From the NCBI GenBank assembly GCA_026545765.1, contig CM048843.1, forward strand, positions 24,425,646-24,489,645: a stretch of 64,000 nucleotides of DNA, read 5' to 3'. The notes beneath the pieces are model-generated. The model worked only from the letters and a program-made list of their open reading frames with translations, was not told where the DNA came from and made no database searches. The number at the start of each line of letters is the position of its first letter. Positions within the stretch are counted from its first letter, which is position 1. The DNA comes from Plantago major. Taxonomy: Eukaryota > Streptophyta > Magnoliopsida > Lamiales > Plantaginaceae. Shown one piece after another: positions 12,402-24,600 of the stretch. The position numbers were made by a program, and so were the translations under genes.

Positions 12402-13443
12402 CTATGGAGATCTTGTATTGGGAGGCGCCAGACTAAACCTATCAAGCTCATCATTCAACATTTTCACATAATCAAGTACTATGAATTCAGCTGGTCCATT
12501 CGCCCCATTAGATGCAAAATCAGCATTAGCCAAGTGCCTAACCCTAGTGATAACCTCTTTTGTAAAGTGAGCAAATCCATTCATGAATGAACTTGTCATC
12601 AAGATTCCAAAGATTCCTCTAGGTCTCTTCTTCTGATACACATCGCCTTCACATATATCCGTATGTAACTACGGACTTTAGTTTGAGTCCGAGTTTCAGG
12701 GCTTGAGTATTGTTACCGCCCGCTCAAAGAGATACCCACCGCCTTAGTTGATCATCGAGGGTGGGATGGAGTTGGTTGCTCTTAGGTCGAGTAGATATCG
12801 ATGCGACCATCGCACGCAATGTTATAAATTTTCATCAAGATTGTCAATACCACAATCCTTTCATGTGGCATCACTTTGCTGTCAGTTCCATAAATTTTGC
12901 CCTCTTCCAGCTTGCAATGTCCTCCCAAATATCTCACACCAATCCTCAAATTAAGTCCACTTTCTCTCTCGTAATTCAACAACACTTGATGGTCCTACAC
13001 ATTTAGTGAAACATGTAAATACATTTGATCATATAATAAGTTTTGTAACTGAAGTTTGTTATTATCGATTACCCGAATGAAATCCTTCCAAACATGATCC
13101 TCACATAAACCTCTTCTATGTCGCACCATCCTATGCCACTTTTGTTCTTCAAAGCAAGAATCACAGGTTGTGACTTCCAGTGTTCAAATTTGGTTGATAA
13201 AGTGCTTCACTACAAGATCGGCCCTTAGGAAGCATGCTTGAGATGACATCACAACATCAAACCACTGTGCTTGAAACCTTGTTTCGACTTCACCCACAAA
13301 TTTTGCCTTCTTCATACCTTCAAGCAACTCACTTTCTCTCTCGTGGTCCATACCAGAATCTCTTCTTTGTTTCTTAGTTCGGGTCCCTCCACCAACACAA
13401 GTCTACCGTTTCCAACACTATCACCACTTTCAAACATCTACGT
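12402..13443 (-). pseudogene. Second Myb/SANT-like remnant next to the Harbinger transposase
   Basis: Read on the minus strand, the 5' part (about 13443-13270) gives FESGDSVGNGRLVLVEGPE and then VWTTRE followed by LLEGMKKAKFVGEVE across a frame change, which looks like the start of a Myb/SANT-like helix set. The middle (13270-12650) is broken into several frames. The 3' part (12641-12402) is open for 79 codons (GFAHFTKEVITRVRHLA, LDYVKMLNDELDRF) and is helical. It lies downstream of, and in the same orientation as, the transposase remnant, the usual two-gene arrangement of PIF/Harbinger elements. The identification rests on that context and a weak motif match. Confidence 0.4.
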
Positions 13444-13839
13444 AAAACAAATAAACGCAACAAGAAGCAATCTCTCTATATAACTATTCAAAATCTCCAA
13501 AACAAATTTGAAAAGAAATGAACCAACAAACCAATGAAAACAAGAATACAAGAATTTATTAAACATGACTACCAAATCATGAACAAGAAAAGCAATACAT
13601 AGCAATCCAAAACAAGAGTTCTACCATCACAAATAATACATAGAAATGTGCACAAAGCAATACATAGCAATCCAAAAGACAACACAACTACACAAATCAA
13701 TCAACAGATTAAATCAAATAGATATATCAACCAAACAATCATCAAGTAGTATGCTATGTCTATCGTTGGTTACACCGGCAAGAACTCTCTTCCTCCATCT
13801 AAAGTACATGTGTGCAAAAGAAGAGCACGGCGATATTGC

Positions 13840-15000
13840 TTCCATTCAAGACAATCAAACAAGCCATCAATTGCGGAGCATTTTCAACATCATCATCATC
13901 ATCATCGTCAGATCCGATGCTTCATCCTCGGTCCATGAATCCCATCAAGGCTTCCTCACGCTGCTTTTTCAAAGATCATTTAATTCCTCATCTAGTAGGA
14001 GATCCAGAATATCTACTTCTTATGAAGTTGTGTATAAGGCAACAAGCAAGAATTATGTCGCTTTGTATCTCCAATGGATAGAACATCGTGGACCTTAGTA
14101 TTGCCAATGCTTTTTCAAGAGTCCAAGGTTCTTTCAATTACATTTCTCGTCATGAATGTTTGAGGTTGAAATACTCCTTCGATTTTTGGGCCGATTGAGT
14201 CACCATTCTTCTTTTCGTGTGGTAGCGGTCTTCCTAAAGGAGGCGTAAATCTCGGTGCATTTTTATAAGCAAAGATTCGCGATAGTAGTTCCCTAGACAA
14301 ACAATACACCAACAAGAAGATATGACATATGTAAATCTGTACAATGAACAAGTACATTAGTATAAAACTTACCTCTAGGTACACTAAATCCATTGGTAAG
14401 AGCATCCTCAAAACACGACCATCGCTATTGATCCTTCCCAACCGCTAGTACGCATAATAAACTTCATGTCTTTGTCACAAAACCGCAAGACATTTACGTA
14501 TACGATCCTTTCTATTACGGTAAATGTCTGACAAGGTCACCGGAGTTTGAACACTAATGTAAGTACCATCTAAAGCCCCGAGACATCCTACAAATACATA
14601 GACAACAATAAGAATCAGTTTGATTTTGAGACAACAAACAACTCTACATCGCAAGCATCAACAAGTGTAGATCGACTTGAAGTGGCACCATGGCTCTTCT
14701 TCACAAGTTGCGTATTAGGACAGTTCGGCAAGTAAAACGTCATGAAGTTTTAGAACACATGCTAGTACCTCTTGAAGTAAATACTAACGTGTAAAAGTAA
14801 CGCTTGAAGTCGAACAAGGCTATCCTATGTTTGGTATGATGGCCCAATATTTTCGTAAAATCAAACTTTCTTCTTCCAAAGTGACATATAGCTCGGTTTT
14901 AAGCCTCCACGCTTTTTTAGAAAACACGTAATTGCTTGAAACTCTCCATATTCATTCTAAGGTTGTTCTGCAATTGGTATCATCTTCGGTGATAAGCTTG
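13840..15000 (-). pseudogene. PIF/Harbinger transposase remnant (DDE_Tnp_4 type)
   Basis: In order on the minus strand: SFKQLRVFLKKRGGLKPS (about 14960-14890), LQEVLACVLKLHDVLLAEL (about 14790-14720), an apparent intron, GALDGTYISVQTPVTLSDI (about 14580-14525, containing the first catalytic Asp), SDGRVLRM (second catalytic region, about 14425), APRFTPP ... FMTRNVIERTLDSLKKH (about 14260-14115), then LRSTMFYPLEIQSDIILAC and CLIHNFIR (about 14095-14010), and an Asp-rich tail from an ATC/GAT repeat. These are the ordered motifs of plant Harbinger transposases, which cut and paste elements with TTA/TAA target duplications. Several frameshifts and stops (for example between the GALDGTY and DGRV blocks) show that it is inactive. 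I could not define the terminal inverted repeats. Confidence 0.85.
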
Positions 15001-16865
15001 ATGTAAGCGCCCCGCTTTCTCATTTTTTTACCTTTGAGTTTGTAACGAATCGACCTTTATTATTGCCACGCTACGCCACGATAAGTTCTCGCCTAACACG
15101 CCTAATGTAGTACCAAGTCATAGCAAGCATCATGCCCATAGACATCACCATTATCATCCTTATTATCATTGTCGCTTTAGCGCTCACAACATGTCTAAAT
15201 AAAACACATCATGGTGACTATTAAATGTACGGACTAAGTCAAGAAGTAGTAGTGGTTCAAAACATTCATAAGCAATTTCATAATACACAAACCGCATTTG
15301 CAATGAATTCAACCAAGTCACAAAGAATAAAATCACCAACAGATTTAATATGATAATTGTCAGAAAGAAGCTAACACCGCATAACAACATTAACACCAAC
15401 ATAATGGTAATATGATTAAGCCACACAATCATTGTAATTAAACAAATAATGCATTTATTCCATTAAAACAACAAATTCTACCTAAAACAACTTACCTAAA
15501 AACCGAGCATTTATGTCGATGCATTGAAGATAAGTCATTAATATTCAACAATAAATGAAGGTATTCCATTTGAACGGTACATGTATAAATGCACGGAAAT
15601 CATGTAATTTTCAAATTAAAACCATGACTTCTAATAGAGATTTCACCTTCAAGGTCTCACTTTTCCTAATGACGGCCTGAGTCGCTTATTCCGACTTCAC
15701 GCCTACTACGTATAATAATTCCCACCGTAAAATAGCAACACAAGACAAGCATCGATTCATCAATATATTCTCAAACAATGGGAGAAGTTCAAGTTTGCTT
15801 AACTTCGGTTTTTCAAATGGAGTCGACTAACAATGGAGAATGAAGATCGGGAGAAAGAGTTTGCATCCGCTTTTTTATACGATGATCCTAGGTTAAAAAA
15901 ATCGTATAATGGTCTTTCAAGTTCGTGGGAATTGCTTGAAACACACATCAAATACATGAGCCACCCCATGTATTTCAAATGCCACCCCATAGCATTTGAA
16001 AATGCAAGCCCGCAAAATGCACGGGCTTCATGAAATGCATTTGGGTCAAACACTACACAATGCATCGCACTAATCATCGCTACAAGGTCAACCGTAAACA
16101 CGCTTACACAATGCATCGAACCAATCAAGCCCTAAGTTCATTTCGCTCGCATTTAAAGTGAACATAGTCTTCCTTCTTCAATGGACATACTTGTAGGAAA
16201 AAGGGTTACTTCGCAAGATTAGTAATAAATCAATTAAATACGATTCAAAAAAAAAGAAAAATTTGGGTGAGAGCGTGTGTGTGCAATTTAAACACTTACA
16301 CGCAGCTAGAGCGAATTGGATGAACACCGTGTCGTCTAATCAAGAAGAAGGCGAGACACCGTCGACAAGAATTGCATCGCTGAGATAATTGTTAATCTAT
16401 CGACCAAAGAAGAAGGTGGTCACAACACATGATTCACCGATTGATATCGATCTCCTCCATCCAAATTAGGGCCACTAGGCTTGAATTGATTGGCCGGAGA
16501 GGCTATATAGATTTTGTCTCAGCCTCGTCGACGTGAATCAAGGATAATTGTTTGCCCGATCGTGATTGTCTATCGTTCTATCGCCTCGACTTTGATTGAT
16601 GGTATTGTTGAGCAAGAGATCGATGCGCAAGAAAGACGAGACGAACTTTCATGGGAGACTACGGATCATGTTTACTTTAGGGGAGGATTTGTCAATGAAT
16701 TTGGTCGACAATTCATGATCAAGGTATGGAACTTTGTTTCTCTTCCGAGTTATACTATAATGATCAAGGATATTTTCCAATCCGATTAAAATCACCGATG
16801 ATCGAGATATGGTGATGACACAGGACCTTATTCGATCTATGGTATACCTCAACCCGCTTTCCATT
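15001..16865. other. No gene recognised; probable remainder of Harbinger element and flank
   Basis: Contains an unsupported plus-strand ORF at 15833-16033 and a small perfect-stem hairpin at 16009-16031 (AAGCCCG, 9-base loop, CGGGCTT). Scattered repeats of ACACAATGCATCG occur at 16056-16120. No terminal repeat pair was found to close the Harbinger element. Confidence 0.4.
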
Positions 16866-18234
16866 CACTACAAAAATCTCTTGAGATAGCGACGGCCAAG
16901 GTCATCGCTAGCTTTTGGATGGGAGAGTGATGGACATTATCGAGACCGCTTTACTAACTAGGCGATTGGTCGCTAATCCGCTCACAAATCAAATATGATT
17001 TAGCGATGTTATTTGATTGCATAAATTTGTTTTATTAATATACTATTCGCTAACAAATAATTACAAAACCCACCCTCCAAGATGGCCACTTTCTGTGTTC
17101 ATACCCGCAATTGAACTATTACAAACCCTCCCCTACAATTCAAAAGTGATTACATATACACCCATTGTCAACATCGAGTCGATGTCATTCCCAGCTTGGT
17201 TGAGACACACGCCAAATGTCGATATAGACCGCCATGTCATTAATTCGCACTTTCTTAGTTAATATCGACTAGGTTTGTTTGTAATTGATTTAAAAACTAA
17301 TTGGACTCTTAGGGAATTGACTTAAAAAACTTATTATCTATTTCTAAACTTTACAAATTTGATCTATGTGTTTTATAATTTAATAAATTGATCCAAAAAC
17401 ATTTTTAAAAAATCCAATATAAAATTTACTTTGCTAGATTAATCAAAACATTATTGCAACACAATCCTCCAAAAGTATCAAATTCTCAATATAAAAACCT
17501 AAAAATTTTCAAAATAAAAAAAAAAAAAAAAATCCAATCTTCTTTTCTGTTTTTGAAATGGGTCTCCAATGGACACCTAAGTAAGTCTGATCATTTAAAA
17601 AGCACAATCGAGCACCAAACAAGCCTCCTATTGAGCTTTCACCACATCAACCTAACCCCAATGAGAGCTCAATTGAGGTTGTAACCAAACGGAGCTGTAA
17701 TCTAAACAATTCGCAGCTCCCTTTGGGGCTGTTTTACAGTCCCAAATGGAGTCAGAAATAGGTCTCGTGGAGATCCCTTAATGGCCTGTTTTAGCTTTAC
17801 AAATTCTCAATCGTTCACTTGGGTCTCCAATTCAAGCTTTAAGCTTTTAATCGTTCTCCAATGAAGACTCAATTCTTTTCTTTTGTTTTTTGTTTTGTTT
17901 TTGTTCCCGTAATTATTGTGATAGTGGTGGTTAGATGGTGGTGGTAGTTATCGCATGAGGTGGTGGTCAAGAGATTGAAGAAGAAAGGAAAGATATAATT
18001 ATTTTTTAATCTAAAATTACACATGTATGCCAAATCATATCCACATTAGCAATAATCGACACATCGAGCCGAGTCAACGCCTAATGTGAAATTGGTTGTG
18101 GATGTAATTGTTCAAATATCCGTATGAATCAGAATTAGAGAAAAGTGGGGGTCTATATGTAATCGCCTATTCGCTAATATTAGTGACAGCTTTGTTGTGG
18201 TCCGTCTCCTCGATGATAAATATTTTTTATGCTA
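16866..18234. mobile_element. Short non-autonomous CACTA-like (En/Spm) element
   Basis: The left end reads CACTACAAAAATCTC followed by AGCGACGG and repeated TCGCTA motifs, which is typical of plant CACTA termini. Towards 18165-18200 the complementary features return: CGCTAATATTAGTGACAG and GTGGTCCGTC. Inside, GATTACATATACACCC at 17149-17164 is mirrored by GGGGGTCTATATGTAATC near 18148-18165, a subterminal inverted repeat. The expected right-end GTAGTG is not intact (TTTTTATGCTA); the flanking ATT on both sides may be the 3-bp target duplication, but this is weak. It encodes no transposase, so it is a deletion derivative or MITE-like copy. Confidence 0.55.
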
Positions 18235-19260
18235 ATTTGTTGTTTATACAATTAATATGTTTGCATACAACATTAATACACAAATAAAATATTATAGAAA
18301 ATTAGTTCATATCTATAAAATATTCAAAGCATAGGATCTATGAAACAATTCTATATATTCAATCTACATTGAATACATGAAACAATTATATATTCGATCG
18401 ACATAGAATCAATATACATATTTTGAGATATAGTACCATAAAACTAATACATATAGAAATGAGATCAATCTAAAATATATCTAAGTACTTGATATGAATG
18501 ACGCCATTATCGCAATATGACATTCTCAGTAGCATACATCGTTATCATGCACATGTTCATCGAGCCGGATGGCTTCGATTTCGGTGGTGGTGTTCGTAAA
18601 AACATCGGCTTCTGTCCTCATCATATTGAAATAAGACTCAACTAAGGGAATTGTCTGCAGCTTTGAGAATAATCAATCTCATGAGGATGTGATGAACATT
18701 ATTAGGCAACAACCTAGAAGCAATTTCATACACATGCATCAAATAAATACAAATCATTGTGGTATATGTCCAATCCGCTAAGGCGCCCATAGAGCGTACT
18801 AGAGCGATCACGATTTAATAGCCAATTCAAGATCGTCCGACTCTCGCATGGTCCGCTAGTGAGTCAACCAAGATGCCCAAGTCACTACACCTCACACCTA
18901 GTCCGAAATAGCCGAAAGGACTTCTAAACCCGATCGAAGTCAAGATAAAGATGCCAAACGGACCGGACGAGATAGCCTTCGACGCCACCTCACATTAAGA
19001 CCAAAACGATATAATCAACCATCGAGGTATTTCCGTGGAACCTGTGCTCGGACACACCCAAGAGTTACCTAAGGGCGATCAACCAAGCGACAGATCCGTC
19101 TCAAGGATCGATATGGACCCAACAAAGGAATAAAGATTTCAGAGGGAAAGGTCCAAACTACCTCCCAGCCCACTAATCGGTATTGACTCATCGCTCACTA
19201 TCAGGCAAGGGCCAAAGGTAGCATTGTGTCCAAATCAATCATACACTTGCACCATCTTAC
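18235..19260. other. No intact gene; AT-rich spacer, then possible decayed gypsy gag of opposite orientation
   Basis: 18235-18780 is AT-rich with no recognisable coding content. 18780-19260 is of balanced composition and, on the minus strand, would follow the putative gag start at about 19330, but stops and frameshifts prevent a firm reading. Confidence 0.3.
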
Positions 19261-19268
19261 GAGTCACT

Positions 19269-20050
19269 TTATAAGCTATGGTCTCTAAATATACAATCGT
19301 TCGTGGCCGCCTTGTTGTTCTTGCCATCCGATTGATCAAACACGTAACCTTTGTAATGATTCCCACAGACGGCGCCAAATGTCGAGGGGTTTAAATTCAA
19401 CACTAACTCGACTAAACTACTACAAATCCCTAATCTAAGATCCGCCACCAACTCGAGATCCAAATGACGACTCGGGTCCGAGGTTGATCACCGAAAGACT
19501 AAGGGGGGTTAGATAGGTAACCCGGGTTGCAAGTTGTCAACCCAGTAAGAGACTTTACTCAAGAGAGAGTTGTAAAGCTCTCCATGTTGTAGTTATGAGG
19601 AAGGTTATGATATGAATATGGCTTACCTCAAAGTCTCGTGATCGAACTCCGCCCCACGCCCACGCTGACGCCCACCAAACAGGGCGGAGGACCTCGCAAT
19701 GTGAAGGAACACCAGGAAGAAGATATCCGAAAGATGGCCGCATGCCAAGCCTGGCCCACGGATGAAGGAGGTGGTATCCCACCAGAGAGTCCCAAATGTT
19801 CCCTGAGAACATCAGACCCGAGAATCAGGAGACGGGCCGAACAGTTTCTTCTACAGGCTTCAAGGCCACACTACAGTCATCAGCTATTTTACTATGCCCG
19901 ATGGTCGACGTCTCACATTCAAAGGATCTTGGATTAAGGAGACTCAGCTTTGATAGATTGCTCACAATAATCCAAGGTTACCTCGGTCTAACAATGCCCA
20001 TCCTCACCTACCATCACGGGTTACTCTGGGCCAAAGAGCCTTCTATCAAG
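19269..20050 (-). repeat. Minus-strand gypsy LTR end with primer binding site (TGGCGCC type)
   Basis: On the minus strand, ...CCCCTCGACA (LTR-like CA end, at 19379) is followed by TTTGGCGCCGTCTGTGGGAA, the primer binding site seen in Tat/Athila gypsy elements. An ATG with MARTTRRPRTIVYLET lies just beyond (about 19330-19265). The sequence to the right (19379 to about 20050) would be this LTR; it includes a GC-rich block near 19660 and a CCCGGGTT repeat near 19520. No second copy of the LTR was found in the window, so its outer boundary is a guess. It opposes the gypsy coding sequence that begins at 20058, implying a second, mostly lost element. Confidence 0.45.
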
Positions 20051-20057
20051 GAACAGC

Positions 20058-21330
20058 AATGTCCGATCTAGCAGAGGTTGGGGAATCACCCACCCCAAGA
20101 GGATCAGGAACCTTCTAGACCGGAGAGCATCCGCTTCCCAAGTTCGGGTGAAGGAAGCCCAAATGGGCTTAAGAGAGTAATAGAGGAGAACAAATCACTA
20201 GCCTGAGCTCGCAACAAGCACCTCCGAGGGCTAGAGATTGTGTAGGAAACTATTCCAAAGGGTTCCGCTTAGATGAACTCCCCAACGGATGTAGCATCAT
20301 CCTAGGACAGGGAGATAATGAATGCGTAAGAAATCTATGCTCAAAGAAAAGCCTTCGAAGCCCAAATTCTCAACCTCAAGCCAGGTGAAGGATCATGAGT
20401 GTAGCTACGAGGCACCAAACTTTATGCGATTTACATCATGAGAGAAAAGGAAAGAAACAGAACTGGATCAAGTGATTCCAACTTGAATACTATTACGGGA
20501 TACTTGTCCTCATTGCCACTTGAAAAGGTATAATAGTAAGACGGATTCCAAGGGATGAGTGATAATACAAAGGCTCTCACTTTTCATCCACCTCTCTAAT
20601 AGCTATGATTGGTACATCACAACAAAAAGTCGATAAGATCTTATGACCTCTCTATGTTCCCGATGATTTGGGAAATCGAAAAGGAGGAGGCGACCGCGAG
20701 CATCCGCGTGGTTATTCAAAGGAACAAGAGGATTTTAGGTCCTTCCTAGATCGCTTTAATGCGGAAGTCCTTCGAGTCGAGCCTCACAAAGATAAGGAAC
20801 GGGTCCACACCGTATGCTAATACTTTCAACACGTAGCTCCACAGAAACTTTCTAGTGAAGTGAGGAGTGAAAAGCATGATGACATATGCGAAGAAGTAAT
20901 GTACGGAGAGGAGTACCAAGGAATGTTCCAAGAAGAGTAGTTCCAAGAAAGGAAAAGAACCAAAGGAAACAAGAGCAATCGTAAGTTTGATCCGAGGAGG
21001 ATCACAGATAAGGGTTTCAACAGAGAAAGGAGTCCGCCAAGGAGATATATGGATTATACTGCCTCAATAGACCAAGTTTTGACATCTGCAACTATTATTG
21101 AGAAGAAGATGGATATTCAATGGCCAAGCCATCTCACAATAACCGAAAAACAAGATTGCGAAGTGGTATCGTGAAGTTTACAAGAGCCGTGGTCATGAGA
21201 CCATTTATTGCATTCAACCGAAAATGAGGTCGAACATTTGATAAGAGAGGGCAAGTTGAAGGAGCACATCTATCAATACTGCAGCCTTCTGTACATGATA
21301 GATGGAACGAAGGAGGATGATAGAGCTACG
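20058..21330 (+). pseudogene. Gypsy gag remnant
   Basis: The start at 20058 reads MSDLAEVGESPTPRGSG. A coiled-coil stretch (LKRVIEENKSLA) follows near 20170. The capsid-like core around 20735-20900 reads EDFRSFLDRFNAEVLRV, as in plant gypsy gag. The C-terminal part near 21220-21280 has EVEHLIREGKLKEHIYQY, preceded by a decayed Cys/His patch. Several stops and frameshifts interrupt it. Gag builds the virus-like particle in which reverse transcription takes place. Sequence from 21330 to 21846 leads into the protease, ending in a KAMLHVSPGDT-like stretch where copia element A is inserted. Confidence 0.75.
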
Positions 21331-21846
21331 TAACCACAACCCCATCCGCTATCCTTGCCACTTCTCACGACAAATATCATCCGCCGCATGGATCATCACC
21401 AATATAGATATAATGATGATATCGAAATGGAGAACCCTCCATATAGTGGAGTGATCAACACCATAGCAATGGACCAACCTGGGCCGATAGCGTAAACGCA
21501 AGAGAGCGGACACTGTAATCTTCTAACAATGACGATGATCATATGCTTCTCCAACAATTCGAGGGACAAACGCTATATCCTTTCGATGATAGGCGATCCC
21601 TCCTCCCACGGTAGGAGGTGAGGACATAGATGATCCGGATGTTCACCGGTAGTTTCTTTAACCATAGCAACGACGGTGAACAAGGTCCCGTGGATATAGT
21701 AGTTCCTAACATCATCTCCAAAAGGACAATAGACTGTATGGATCTGGAAGAGTCCGATATGAGAGAGTCAATACCTCCATATTAGGTTTGAGGAGGAACC
21801 GCCCATCCCTTTAGGAAGGCCATGCTACATGTATCACCTGGGGACA

Positions 21847-23392
21847 CCGTTAGAATATCTCTTAGATTTTGATCAAGAACCTAATGACTTATCTTAGCTC
21901 GTAAAGGTGGTTAGTACTTTGGTTCACTTGAACACCGTAAAAGAGGAAAATCACTAAGTATGATAGTCTAGTAAATCTGTGTAGGATGTTAGGTCTCTAA
22001 ATGTAATTTCATTCCTCTAAAGAAGACCAAGAAGAAGGCATCCAAAGCAGAAAAGTTCAACGGATTTGAAGATTTGAAGACTACACAAGATTGTCAAGAC
22101 AAGGGTTATCGATATTTATGACCAGATATCTTAAAGACATGCGCTTTTTAAATAAACAAAGGTTGCAAAAGATATCCGAGAAATAAAAGGTTCTCAAACA
22201 AGGAAAGTGCCCACATATATCTACACTCGATACCTTGACATAAACTATGTTTCAAAAGAAATATATTATAACAAGTTGTTTCAACAAGTGGTATCTGAGT
22301 TGTGATAATCTCCTAAAAGGACGCAAAGCTTCAGAGAACTCGATAGTATAAGATCTCCGATATAATGCATAGTTCCGCTGCACTACAGACAAAGTATAGT
22401 ACAATACATCGAATGCGGATGTAAATGCTCGAATAAAATGGTAGCTTCAAGAAGAAGACAAACGATTACAAGATTATACTCAGATGTCAATAGTTTGAAT
22501 TTGATTTGCTTCAACGGATACTATTCAAACGACACTCAAATTCATCTATAAATATCAACACTTAGACTGCTTGAGAACACACCTTGGAACACTAAACTTG
22601 CATTGAATACTCTCACACAAGCTCTCTCAAGCAGACTACTTACCTTCAAGCTTTCACAGACCAAAGCTCTTGATTCTAAGTAGCACAAAAGTTCTAAGTC
22701 CCGATCCTTAACAAGCATTGCTATTTGTGAAAGAGTCAATTAAGATTTGATATCCGAGATTCATTCTCTTGAACATTTATCATCGATTGGGTCAAGAAAG
22801 AACAAGATACCATACATTGCAAAGTGTATTAAGTATACTTGATTCTCAGAGCTATCTGCATAACTGAACAAGTTATTAAAGAAGCTCACCTGACAAACTA
22901 CCTTAACCAACACCTTAATTGGTGTGGAGTACAGAAAGTACTTAGTTTGGGAAACTAAGGAACAACCTGTGAAAGAGGTTTCGAGTAAAAGAAGTACTGG
23001 CCGGAAAGCCGGAATAACTCGTGGGAACACTTGGTTGGGAACCTAGTGTAATTAAGAATCGAGAGAAGATATTTGTAAGGTTACTTCAATTATCTGCCTT
23101 AGTGGATTCTAGGTCCGAGAAAGGTCAAGTGGATTAGTCAAGGATTACGCCACCTTCAGATACCACTATAAAAAGACTTGTGTTATTTACTTTCAGATTT
23201 TATTACTTGCTTTATTTACCTTGCAAAGTATTTACACCTATCTTGTCGAAAGCACGCACTTATCACGTAAAAGTCTTCCGCCTTCTCAAATTAAGTATCA
23301 GATATCTGAGAAACCGTGTTTATCGACAAAAGTTTTAAAAGACTATTCACCCCTCTAGTCTTTTTTACTTTGCCATTATTCCGACCAACAAG
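21847..23392 (+). repeat. Element A 5' LTR
   Basis: About 1.55 kb. It begins CGTTAGAATATCTC (family start TGTTAGGAATATCTG) and ends TTATTCCGACCAACA. It matches, in opposite orientation, the LTRs at 32821-34362, 47022-48312 and 50835-52472. A conserved block reads ACTATTCACCCCTCTAGTC near the 3' end. Confidence 0.9.
22546..22554 (+). promoter_or_regulatory. LTR TATA box (element A)
   Basis: CTATAAATA, followed by TCAACACTTAGACTGCTTGAG, which is conserved across the LTR copies, marks the likely LTR promoter and transcription start region. Confidence 0.55.
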
Positions 23393-23394
23393 TG

Positions 23395-23410
23395 GTATCG
23401 AGTGAGGTTC
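23395..23410 (+). other. Primer binding site, tRNA-iMet type (element A)
   Basis: TGGTATCGAGTGAGG two bases after the LTR end. The family form, seen intact in element B, is TGGTATCAGAGC; here CAG has become CG. Confidence 0.75.
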
Positions 23411-23507
23411 CAAGCCTTCTCAGACCAACCTAGATCCCATAAGTGCCCACTAACCGCTTTTCACCTACACTTGATTTGTTTGTTTAGTGTGTTTGCAGGA
23501 TGTCTTT

Positions 23508-24600
23508 ATGACGCCCATTCTCAAGCCAGAGAATTATGAGAAATGGAAGAACAACATGATGCTCCACCTAGAAGCCATTATTGATGAAATGATCGACGTG
23601 ATAAAGAATGGTCCAATAGTCATTCAACAACTCAAGCAAGTCATAGAGGTTTCTAATGGTAGAGACAGAGAACAAAGCGATGGTCTTCATGCATGATGCG
23701 CCAACTGGGAGACCGCCACCAAGTTATTTACGTAACCAAAGCTCAGAGAGCCTGGACATCTAAGATGCCAAGAGAAATCGATCGATGGTCGTGCTCAGAA
23801 TATCATCATATCGCTCTACTCCAGAGCACATACAGTAAACTGTGGGTGCAAAACGTGAAAGTGGCTTGGCAACCGATTGAAGAAACTGCGCAAGACCGAG
23901 AAAACAAAGGAAAATAAGTTCAAGTTTTGAAGCTCAAATCTAAAACTTTAAACAAGGTCCCACAGAGACTCTTGAAGAACTAGATTTTGGTTTACAACAC
24001 TTATGAGTGACATGGCTGCACTTGGTGAAAGTAATAGATATACCCAAATCAAAAGATTAAGACTATTGAGAAGTCTAAATCATAACTGGAGCACAAAAGT
24101 TTTTTCTACTTTAAGCAAGGAATGCCGATATCACTCCAAGGAACTTTTCTCTCACCTTGCCACATCGCTGACTATGAGACAACTCAAAGAGAACAAACAA
24201 CCTAAAAGTTGCGTATCGTTGCTCTAGTTGCTCAAGGAACATCTCAAAAGAAGGAAGGCAAGGAGGTGATCGAGGATGCTCTTGTCAGAAAGCAAATGAG
24301 AAAATATGTCACGAGAGATCGAGAGAAGAAAAGCCAAAGAGAAGCTGAAAAAGCATCTAGGCTCAAACTATCACCAGTACAAAAATATGCTATATGTTTC
24401 TATTGTCAGAAACCTGGTCATTTCAAGAAGGATTGCCCTACCTTTAACAAACTAAAGACATGTGACAAGAAAGATAGAAGAAAATTCAAGAGAAGTCAGA
24501 GAGCTATGCTCACTGAAGAAAGGAAAAAGATTTAATTCCAACTGGATGCTCTAGACATTGAGTCTGAATCTGAGGATGAAGACTCAGATGATTCCACACC
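23508..24600 (+). pseudogene. Element A gag
   Basis: The ATG at 23508 starts MTPILKPENYEKWKNNMML, the N-terminal block of copia gag (UBN2-type). Later blocks in shifting frames include TLEELDFG-like and QLKENKQPK segments. A single zinc knuckle, C-FY-C-QKPG-H-FKKD-C (CX2CX4HX4C), lies at 24395-24436 and would bind genomic RNA. Frame changes near 23690, 24000 and 24210 break the ORF. Confidence 0.8.

Noticed and set aside
13756..13938. Plus-strand ORF with a poly-His run
   Set aside because: It is the antisense reading of the ATC/GAT repeat that encodes the Asp-rich tail of the minus-strand Harbinger transposase; no domain supports it.
19638..19937. 99-codon plus-strand ORF rich in Pro/Thr/Arg
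   Set aside because: Lies in the probable minus-strand gypsy LTR, has no family resemblance and the GC-rich codons explain its length.
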